In this document: positions 49,189 through 61,100 of the stretch, piece by piece
Layout: the number at the start of each line of letters is the position of its first letter
Numbering within the stretch: the stretch's first letter is position 1
Assembly (NCBI RefSeq): GCF_011397635.1
Contig: NC_064775.1
Coordinates: 18,272,954 to 18,336,953, forward strand
Direction: 5' to 3'
DNA length: 64,000 bases
From: Epinephelus fuscoguttatus
Taxonomy: Eukaryota; Chordata; Actinopteri; Perciformes; Serranidae
Notes under the pieces: generated by a model
Told to the model about the DNA's origin: nothing
Database searches by the model: none
The model's input: only the letters and a program-made list of their open reading frames with translations
Position numbers and translations under genes: made by a program

Positions 49189-52100
49189 CTGCGGGGAAAC
49201 ACAGACAGAAAACAATGAAGTAAAGTCAGACAAAGAGTGGTGATACTGTACTGTGCAGCAAAGATGAGGAAGAGGTGGTAAGAAAATGGGAGACAGGAGA
49301 GAGTTATATGCACACAAGATACAGACCGTGATTTTGACCTGCCCAACAGGCTAAATTGTTTCCAGTCGCTCAGTTAAGATCAGATGCAATACTTAAAGTG
49401 ACCACTAGATGATATCAAATCATACTCTATGAATGGTGAATGACCACAGGGCCAAACTTTTACTGCATGACTGCTGCACTTTGTCTTTTAGAAGAAAGAC
49501 AGCTTCTTTTTTTCCCCTTTTTCTAGGTCTTAAAAAGGGAGTCCATATAATCCCAGGTGTCCTCAGAGTTACTGCAGGGAGGCCTCCAAATTATTGTTTG
49601 ATAATTTAATGTGTTTTAATTGCATTTTGTTTTTCAAAAATTAAATGGTCTGAAAATACATGTTAACATGAATCCAGAATATTATTAGCAAAGATAAACC
49701 AGCCTATTCATATAAAAACTCATTTCATTTACAGTACACAACATTAATGATAGGCTAACTGTTCCACATGAATCCCTGTGCAGTCATGTGAACTAGCTAA
49801 TGCTAAATCAGTTAGCAGCACCATTCCATGACAGGGAGGTGAACTAGTTCGCTAAGAGTTAGGTACTACTGAAACATATTGGTCAGTTTGCTGTAGTATT
49901 ATCCCAAGCGTAGGGATTTTCTTGTAAGCCACAATGGATCATTTCATAACTTTTTGAGCAGAAGACTCTGACGCCATCCACTTCAGAAACTAACTAACTT
50001 TTCATTCTTACAGAGCATTACACGGTCAGGCACCCTCTTATGTAGCTGAACCACTTATTCAACATTGTGCAAATGCACATTTTCTAAATATTGAGGGAGT
50101 GTGTGTATTTTAAATAATGAGAAATGTGTAAAGGCAACTGTTTTGATAAGCTTTTAAATTATAGAGGGCATTTTCCTCTTTTTTTGTGATATGTCATAGA
50201 CAAAATAATTAGTCAATTAATCGCAAACATAGGCAGATGATGACTTGATAATGAAAACAATTGTTAGTTGCAGCCATAGAAATGTTTTTGTGCTAATTAT
50301 TTACCTCCTGTACTGCATTAAAAAAAAACTCGGGATTTCTGTCTGAAATGTGAAAACATTTTTTCATTGCTGCCCTTAATATAGTCCCAGTTTATCCCAT
50401 TATTATTAATAACAGTGTGTTTGTCGCTTAGAAACCAGTGTTTGGCATTCGCAGCACAATCTGCAAACAAGAAAAGGAAATATCTTGGGAAACATCGCAT
50501 TTCTCAGATTCTAAAACAACTCACTGCTCTGCTTACTGTGTAATCACACTTCAATCAGGGTGTTTACATGTGCAGCAGCGTGCCAGCATACTGAGGCTGT
50601 ATCACTTGTGGATCGGCCCTTATACAGTGGAAACCATATCCTGTTTACCGTGATAAGATGTTTCCACAATTATGAGTAACCTCAGCAACAGGCGGTATAC
50701 TGAGCCATAGACACTCTTCGTTCTTTTACAGTATGTTTTGTGTACTTCTTGCAATAGAGTGAATTATTTAAACAGGGCTTATATGAGCTAATATGAGCAA
50801 TTATCCAAACTACTGTGTGCGTAACGACACTCATCTAATGCAGTAGTCATGTTTCCAGGACTTTTCTCTCCCTTGGACATTACATGCATAAATATGCAAG
50901 TATCTGTATAATACATTATATTATCAAGCAGAGCTTCCTGCACTTTGTCCTAATGCAATTTGAAGATACATCATGTAAAAACGACCTAAAACACTGGGAA
51001 AAATAGGATTTTAGCCAATCCCCACTCTATAACACTTAGGTTCACCATAAAATATAGTGATAAGAACCCTTGAGATACCTTTTTTAAAATTTAGAAATAA
51101 AACATAAAATGTTCTCATTGGAAATTCATAATATGTAAGTTAAAATGCACATATTAGTCGTGTCCCCAAGTTTTTACTCAGTCCTGTTATCCTAACGCTC
51201 TTTGGATGATAAAGGTTCCTGACCCCAGTGCTAGGCTAAAAAATCAGTCCTATTACTTTCAGTCAGTTACTTATACTGTATGGACCATTTTCCATAGAGA
51301 AACCTGTTAAAAACATAAATAAAATGGCCTGAGATTGACCTTGACACATTTCAAATATTTAAACATATGTAGTAATAGACACAGTGCTGAAAAAGAAAAA
51401 AAAACTCAAGTGCAAGTTTGGAAAGTTACAGCATACAAAGGGCACCATTTGGTGAAAAGTCCCCTGTATTTGTGTCGTAATATTACTAAATTTGCTCTAT
51501 AAGTAATAATAAAAAAAAAACAGCAACTCCTTATATCATATATTTAAGAATTTCAAGAGCCTTTAAAATCACCCGTACAAATGAGCAGTGTGTCTCTTTC
51601 TCTCTTTCCATGCCAATAGTTTTTCTTCTCCAGAGACTAAATTACTCTAAATTACTTCTTGGCAACACTCAGCAGGCAGTTTTTTTCTTATCAAGGGATC
51701 TAATTGGCACATAATGTAATTTTCAATCACATTATCACAGCTTGGGTCTTCCTTTTCCTCAGCACCTACTTTAGCAAAATGTTCTGACAAAGTTCTTGTA
51801 CACCACCTCAAATAATCCATTTAAACTGATATTTTTGCAGCATTTTAGATTATTATAACCATCATTTAAAGCCTGAAGGCTATTGAAAGGCAGTTTTTTT
51901 TTACAAGGACACAATGACTGTATGGAGCCAGAAGAGTGACAGTAAGTTTTGGCATCAAATATAAAATTTGGCATTAAAAAAAGGATACAAAAAAAATAAA
52001 AGATAGGTATATGAAATCAAATTTACTTGATTTTAATATTTTTGTTGCAGTCTGGTGGGTTTTTCAATGACAATCTTGTATTGAGACCTCTGTGGATAAA

Positions 52101-55100
52101 TGGGCTCTTGGTAAAACCATCCTAAACAATGAACACTGAAGTAGAGCTTAGATTGGGCCCAAAAAATTCAGCACGACCCAGCCTGAGCCTGTGCACGTTA
52201 TGTCCGGGAATGGCCCGACCCGTCCACTTAACTGTAATTATGGGCCTGAGCCTGATTTAAACCCGACATTTTTCAATAAGTTGGCTGTTATAATTAACGC
52301 TATGGACACACCGAGCACGTTAGTGCCGCGGAAGTCCTGCGAGTGTACTCGCAGGTGCTTGACTGTCCACTCAGGCAGCGCATTTCTCCTGCACTCTCCG
52401 CGCCGGTTAAACATCGACTCCACTCGTCTGTTCCCGTCAGTACTCGTTTTTTCACTTCAACAGGTCATTTTAAACATGAGTAAGTCCATATTTTCATCGT
52501 TTTTTATAACGTAATAAGTTAATGACAATTTGTCATTGCATGTCCATGTATTGAGCGTGCTGGGTAAACACTGAATGAATAGGGCATATTTTTTGGAGGC
52601 ACGGAAAGCCGCTGTCCCTCCCACTTATCTCTACCACCCGACGCAGCTTGGGCTCTGGCTCAGGCAGAGAATCTAAGCTCTACACTAAAGTCGTCCTAAT
52701 CGGGAGAAGTTACATCTGGTTGCAATGTGCAAACCTCATCACTAGATGCCACCAAATCCCCCTAACTCGTACATACTTTTCCTTAAAAGTGGATCTTCAT
52801 CCCTTTTCAAAATTGAAACACCTTTCCCCTATGGGGCAGACAGAACAAAATTATTAGTAAAAATGAAAATCTCTCAGCCAAATCCCAAAACTAGAATTCA
52901 ATGATGTCATATGGCAGAGGTAGGCAATTTGTTGCTCAGGAGCCACATGGGGCTCTTTAGCCCCTCTCCAGTGGCTCCTTGTGCATTTGACAAAAATTAT
53001 ATGAAAATGAATATGAATGAATGTTTTTTTTTTCAGCATTTTAATTTATCATTGTTGTAGTCCTAAAGTGATTCTTACATTTTCCAGCCGTATAAATGTG
53101 TAGCCAGTACACAACAACTCAATTTGCTGAATCTCAATAGCGATGGCTAAGCTTGAGTCTCCTTAGTGAGGCTAGCTATTTATTCCACAACCAAAAAAGA
53201 AAACGTCCTGGAGGAAAATAGAGAATTTCATTATGAGTACAGATTTGTTTGCTTTACCCACTAACAAAGTTTAAGTACCAAGTAATCATAAATAGCCAAT
53301 GCTGTCATAGGGTATAAAGTCTGAAGCTGCTCCATAGACAATTGATTGGGAAAGATGTTATACGTAGGTGACACTGAGAGCACCCAGGGGAACGTTCTGA
53401 GTATATGGGTACATTTTCTGTTTCAGAACTTAGAACACTACAACAGAATAAATCTCATTTGGGTTTAAAAAGAAAACAAACACTCTGTGAGCCCATAAAA
53501 TCAGGCTCCCATTCACTGTCTGTGGAGCAGCTCTAGAATTCATACCCTCTGACATCACAAGTTTGAAACTTCCTCCTCTGGTTTCTGGCTTTGAGAGAGT
53601 AGCTCATGTTCACAGATACTGATTGAACTTCCCTAGTCCATGGAAATAACATACTGTAATTCTTAATTTAGGTGGTGTTCCCCTTTAAGAGCCATTTCCC
53701 CAGTCTCAGTTCCCTTTTGAAACAAAAACGCTTTTTGCAACAGACAAAGAGCTACCTCTCTGACAAAGAAAAATGTGTCATCAATCTGGTCGACACTCCT
53801 GCAGCTGAGTGAAATTGAAACTTTTTCAGTGTTTCCATGAGTTTCATCACACCACTCACTTTATTCCCAAGCAACACAGCAAACGTCTTGCTTGAGAAAA
53901 GCACTTGGACGTGTTCGTGTGCGGCTTGAGGTTTTGAGAATTAACAAAAACCTGCAGTGAACTCTATCCTTAAATATTCATACGGGGTGTACATTTCAGA
54001 ATAAGTGGGGCCTGCGCTCCAGCAAAGCTAATGGGCCAGAAAATCCGTACGGGCTCCACGTTATGGGAGTGTTGTTGATTTTACATGGAAAGAGGCCTTA
54101 ATGTGCGGCTTTGTTCTCTCGTATATCAGTGGTGCAGCAGGAGTTCAACTAAGTACTTCCTTTGCCCTGCACTCTGCAATCCCAGCCCGGCTGTTTCCAT
54201 GGCAACCAAACATGAGGTTTGTTTTGGTGCTTGTGTTGCATTGGGAGAGAGGCTACTTCACAGTGTCTACCCTCTCACACTCAGTGTGGAGCCTTTTGTT
54301 TAGAGAAAGGTCCCATAGCGCTGTTTATTGCCTTTCCCTTGTTTTATTGTGCCGGTCGGTCAAGGTGAGCAAATTCCTCTGCGATTAGTATCATTTAGGG
54401 CTGAAGTAGGAAATCCGCGCTAGCCTGCAATGTGATGCACTTGTCTTTTTTTCTGGCATGCGGTGTGCTAATTCTTGGCTGCACTTTATTTACATCAGTA
54501 GCTGATTGTTTAAAATTACATCACGGTTTTTGATGTTATTGATGCTTTATTTGACCCCCAAAAATGCTGCTTTTAATCAGCAGTATCATTGTGTGATTAC
54601 GACCTCGCTCTCAGCCAACAGAAGCATCACTGTACGCTTTTCAATGAGACACCCTTTGGCTCTCAGAGCGTCACTCGATGCTCATTTTATCAGTCTGGCA
54701 GGGATACCGTGAGCAGATCCTTGGCTGGACCAGATGAGTTCAGTTTGTGAATTGAGTAAGTCTAAAGTGAGTCAGAGGGTAATTGAGGTTGCAGACAGTA
54801 ATCCCAGCTGTTGGACGCTTTCTCAAGTAGTGGTCTAATGAATAGCATCTTGTTTAGCCTCTGCATCATTTCATTGCGCCCAGACTGCTTTGGATCCGGT
54901 TTCTCCAGCTGCGCTCCTTCACACTCATTCGATTTAATGCTTGATTTAATCATCTCCTCCGTGTCACACTGGTTTGTGTGTGTGTGTTTGGGTTGGATTA
55001 CTGCAACAGTTGTCTTGCTCCGTCTAAATGACACTGAGCATTTGGTGCACGCTTTATTGTATTTTGGAGAAGCTGTCACTACAGAGATACTCATCTGCTT

Positions 55101-58100
55101 GTTGTACAACAAAAAGTGATGTTGCATCACATTCAAGCTTCAACACTTTAACTCTTTCGGATCCTTCTAGGGTATCTATGATCACTGTCATCAGACTCGG
55201 CCCAGGTGCACAAACTTATTTGCTTGAATGTCATGATCACGGTGTTCCACATCATCAAAAGTAGACTGCATTAGAGCCACACCCACTTTTTCAGGCAGGA
55301 TAGAAGCATGAGGCACATTTTAATCTATTAATCTATTCAGATTTTTTGTAAAGGGGTGTTATGGGGTATTTATCCATAGTCAGTGCATTACATAAAGTAG
55401 ATGTTTGTGGGCACACCCACAGTTTGGAGAAGCAGCAGGTGTGCCGACACGGAAGCTATGCAATGAACTGCTGTGGACAGGGTCAGCAGCAAAACATATT
55501 TTAGCTACCTAAAAAAAAGGCCCACCTAAAAAATCTACAACAGTGCAAGTGTACGCTACATTGAGAATATTGTGACCACCTTACCTTACTGTCAGATAGC
55601 CCGTTCCAATGGTGTAGCTCTCTTCAAAGCCAGACTCCATTGACAAAAGCAGTGATTTTGGTCTGCTGAACACAGGAGCTGCTGGTGTACAGCTGCCTTG
55701 ATCAGTTAGTTTGTTTGTGTTACTGAGTGATTTTGATGAATCCGAACTAACTCTTTTAAATGTTTAAGTCACATAATAACACAAAGTAGGTAACAGATAG
55801 AGGCAGCATTAGACCAGCAGCTCCTGTGTTCAGCAATGTTAAATAACTGTTTTTCTTAATGGAGTCTGGCTTTTAAAAGAGCAATATAACACTCCATTTC
55901 CTCGCTGGACATTGCTGTATGACAGCAAGGTAAAGCAGTGAAAATACCCTAAATATCACATACAATTCAACAGATATTTATTTATTTTTATTTTCTTGTG
56001 GCTAAAATATATTTTGCTGATGACCCCTCCACAATAGTGCATGTATGTAATACACTGACTATGATAAGTACCTCATACACTTAAGAAGATCAAAACTTTC
56101 CATTTAAAGCACATACTTTGTGTTTTATCAGTTTTTAAAGTAAACATGAGATGTTGTATGACTTATGCACATCAAAATATGAAAGGCTGATAGCATCTAC
56201 CCAGGATTTTTGTTTTCTTTTTTAATCTGTCCATTGGACTGGACAGGGGATCTGGGTGTCATCAGGACATGAGTAGGGAAATACCGATTTATTTATTGAT
56301 CTGATTTATTCTTCTTTAGACTGTTGTGATTTCATTTTCTAATGATACAGTCAGTTTAATATGCATCTTATTGATTATTTGCACAGAATATTAATCTCAG
56401 GAGGTTTCAAACAAACTGTTTTTTGGAGATTTTTCCAGAAATGTAGGCTATTTTGAGTCGTGATGACAAATACAAATTATATATACATTCATGACAAATA
56501 AATTAACTCATGTTTTTTGTTGCCGTTGCCCACTTTTACTATTAGGTGGTTTCTCGCTTTCTCAAATTGATAGAAAAAATAACACATAATAAAGCATTTT
56601 AAACATTGTTATATTTTTTTGCGCATGATTTTTGAATGCATTTAGACTAAAAATCAGTAGAAGCACCACTGCAATTTTTTGAGCATATGTGTGGTCTTAA
56701 AAATGGTAAAATGTGAAGGAATTTCCAAACAATTTGTTTTCTGACATTATATTTTAAAATCTCAAAATAATGTGTAACGTATATTTTTTTTAAAATGTAT
56801 TTACCAAATACTTCTTGCATTAATATCACACAGATCAGGAGAGAGGAACCAACATCACATGTATACATTTACATCATCTAATCACATTTTTCAAATTGAT
56901 ACCTTTATGACAATATAATATAATTGTGCACTCTTAATTGTGTTCCACTCTTTATATTTATTTTTTTACGTAGATCATCTAACTTTTATCTTGACCAAAA
57001 AAAGTCATGTTTTATGTTATTATAAACATTTAGGGAAAAAAATTGTGCCTTACCCTGATTAATTGACATTGGTTTGTGTTTTTTTCCCCTCTCTCTCTCT
57101 TTTTCTTCAATTTTGGTTAAATTTCATTTCCAGTAATATAAAAAAAGCCTTAAAAAGTCTGAAATCTAAGTTGTCTTCAGCGGCAGGAACTCTGAAAATG
57201 ACATAAGAGTTTAGGAAACAAGGAAGGAGGATAGACGCTGGAACACAAGTGACATTGTTTGACTTCATGTCTTTGGACAGTCATCCTCAAATGTGGATGC
57301 TTCGTCTTCGACACAGTGAACAGAGTCAGGAGAAAATCTGATGCGGAGTTTGAGTCAGCATTGTTAGCTTCTGCTCTCTATCAGCTAGACGTTGAACTCA
57401 ATTAGCATTCTGGATGAGTATGAAGCAAAGAACAGCAGCCAGTGTCTGATGCGCTCACACATAATCCCCAGATATATTCAGTGTGTATCAGATTGCCTTG
57501 CATGCATTCTTTGAAAACCAGCTAATCCATCTGAAATACTCAGATAAAGCACAATGAATTCTTGTTTGAAATGTTAGGTTACTTGTGTATCCGTCCTTGT
57601 TAAAAAAAAAAAAAAAAAAAAAAGACATGCATGTGAAGCACCACTTCAGTACAGATTCAGACCTCTCAGTGGCTTCAGGCTGTCATAGATAATAGGCACA
57701 TTACATATTCATATACTTAACTTGTATTATGACTCAGATTCTCACTTTGATTCCAAAAACTACTGCAAGAAAAACTCTGTGGCTATTCAATTTTGGAATT
57801 ATTCTGTCTTTAAGATTTTTCTTACATCGCCTTTGTGTTGAAACATGACATTAATGAATGTGCTGCAACAGATAAAATCATCCCACATCCTCCCCACTGT
57901 ATCCACTCCCACATCCCTTCCATTCCTCTCTTTCAGTCTCCATCCCCTCATCATCATCATCATCATCCTCTGACCTTCGGTACAGATTTGATTTAAACGA
58001 ATCGCACGTACGTGGTAACGTTTCCACTGTGGGCACATAAAACCACATGTAGAAGAATGCATTTACATGGAGGAACATTCGTAAGTTGTCCTGATGATTC

Positions 58101-61100
58101 ATTTCAAAGGACATGATTCATGGGAGAAAGCAAAATAAAACAGAAGTTTTGGGTTACTACCCAACGAACAGCAAGCTAAGTGAGACTTTTTGCTAAAAGA
58201 CCACTGAGGTTAAGCTATCAGCAAATGCATGAGTGTTTTTAAGACCCAGACACTGTATCAGGTTTTCAGAAGGGGCTTTCTGATGTTTAAAGTGTTTCCT
58301 GGAGTGAAATATTAGGTGGCAGCACTCACAAGAATGGGCAAGCAAGGACAGTTTTTCTCTTTTTGGCACTAAAAGATTTGATTTTAAGGATTTTTTTTTG
58401 CCATGCTACATTGATGCCAGATGGATCATTTTTAGAGCTCAGCACCATGTAGGGGTTGAGTGTCTTGCTCAAGGACACCTCAACATGGTGGCTGATGGCC
58501 AAGGAAAACTGAAATTATAGTCTTAATAACCACTGCCTTGATCTGCTGCTCATTTAGTTTGTCATCAACCCAATCACCAGAAAATATGTTGGCATGGAAC
58601 ATTTATGCAAACCACAGATGCGTTAGATTTGCACGTTACTAGGTAGGGGATACTTTGAAACTTCATGTTTCAGCAATGCTGTGGTTAACGTGTGGATTAG
58701 GTTTAGACACAGAGTCCACTTGGTTAGGCAAAGAACATGTTTTTGTTTAAAATACCCCGTTTAGGTGGCACAATATTGGCCAGAAAAGCAACTCTAAAGC
58801 CCTGTTTCCACCGAGCAGTGCAGTGCGATTCAGTTCAGTTTGGCAGAGCAGTGAGTGACAACAGCCCCGCCTACATTTAAGAGAACTGTTTGCAGTGGAA
58901 GAGCTAGAGTCTAAGTACCATGTCTGAAGGGTTACTTTTGCTTCCAAACGTACCATACCGAAAGTGTTTGGTGGAAACAGGGCTTAAAAAACAATCACTT
59001 TTTGGGCCACAATCCCGTCCAGAGAAGCAGCGCCGTCTCAGTAAAACACAACTGCTTTTTGAGCCACTATTCAGGGAGGAAAAGTAGCAATTTCTCAGTT
59101 TTTGTGCATAAAAAGTTGCTAGAAAAACAGTGACAGGTCACAACAAAACACCCATGTTTGGTGCCAAAAAAGCTGCTTGAAACACAGCAATGACTTGCAA
59201 AATCACACCTGGGTTGTTTTTTTTTGTTGGTCTTTAACAGTTGACAAACACTGATATGATATGAGTGACATGTGGTGTGCAGAAATGTACAATGCCAACA
59301 TTTTCTTCTAGCGACTAGGCTGTCATCATCAAGGACAAGAAAGAGATCAATTTGTCTGAATTTGTGTTTTTAGAAAACTTAACACGTGAGTGTTGAATCT
59401 TGTGAACTCATCTGAATTATAACTATGTTTTAGTAGCCTACTTTCATGTTTTAGTAATATATGAAAGTCTAGTGGAAAAGAGCAGCTGTAATTCTACCAA
59501 ATCATGCATTTTTTTTAGATTCACCTCTTCCAGCAGCTTCATGGCGCAGCACTCTGAGGTTTAAAGGTTTCAAGCAGAGTTTCCATGAAGAAAACACCAA
59601 GTTCACATCACGCTGGTTTTCATTCAGTCTTTGGGTTTCTGTGCCCTGGATGTAAGAAGAAACTATGACCTCAGCCTATGATTTTAACTCGAGCAAGAAG
59701 AGAATCCCAGAAGGTTTTTTGTCTTGTAATTTGGTCGAGTATAAGCACAAAGGTTTTTCAGACAACTCTTCCACTTGGGTATTATTTAATTACTTGACAG
59801 TCTTTAAGTTGAAATCTGAGTTGTGATCTTTTGACCACAAACTGTCTAACATAAACACATCTGATTGAAATCTAAAGTGTTAAAAAGTTACTGTGCATGC
59901 ATGAAAAAATCAAATCAAACAACTGATTACAATCTAATCGCATTTTGCTCAGATTATTTTTTTAATTTTACACATTCAAAACATGCTGGATTTAGTGAAT
60001 AAATGAAATTGGCAAGCATGGATGACAAACTATAAAACATAACACTTCTTTTTGCACACTTTAATTCTCAGAAAACCAAACAACTTAATCATAATGCAGT
60101 ATGAGTAATATGAAGTATAAAAACTGGTATGATACATCAGTGTGAATAGTCTGACTACATGGCAAATTAGCCACTGGGTACAATACAGTAAGTGCACATA
60201 TAAGTTAAAAACCTGGTGTTATGTCAAATCAAATCAAAATTTTCTAGTACTTTCAAATGGTATTGTTTTCTCATGCAGGCAAACATTTGAACTTAATCAC
60301 ACAGAACCAAGCAAACCAACCAAAATAAAAAGGAAACATTCAAACCCTGGTTTAAACTCATAAATCAAGTAAAACAGACGTGTAAATGTATCAGGGTATA
60401 GAGCTGGGGTATAAGGGTCTGTGGTTGAGTTGGATCTCATGGGCGGGGTTCAGTAACACAGGATGGGATGGAGGGTTTTGGGGATTATCAGGTCAGTCAT
60501 AGACATTACTTACTGTAATCTGTGATGGCCTTTGGATTGGGGTGGAGGTGGGTTTAATCATGATGCTACTTGTGATTTTGCTGTTGCCTTTGATAGTAGG
60601 AGTGCTGCAGTTTGCAAGCACCTGAGTCCTTTGCTCCTGGAGTCCAGGCGTGTGGCACGGACTCAGTGTTTGCGTTGGAGTGGTGATGCTCTGAATGAAG
60701 GGGCTCCCTAAGTGAATGTGGATTTTGTTGTCCTCCGTGGTAATGACGTTTGGCCCAGAGCTGTTTGACCTCTGGACCTGCCAGTTGCTTTGCCTTTCCG
60801 GGGTCACGCGGAAGACAGCATGCCCTCCGACAACCTCCAGTGGCTCAGTGGAGTGGGAACGTTCAGGGGTGCCTGTTGTCACTGACACTATTTGTATAGG
60901 TGACATGGCTCTGTCTGGTGTTACAGAGCCACAAGAGTCTGGAGTCATTGTTCTCGAGTATGTGGCCATAGTGAAAGGTGACAGGGCTCTGTCTGGTGAA
61001 CATGGCTCATCAGAGATTGGGGAACCTTTTGATTTTGTCGTTGGGGAAATGGATTTAGCAGTAGGGGATATGGAAGCATTCTGGATGATGGTGATTCTCT

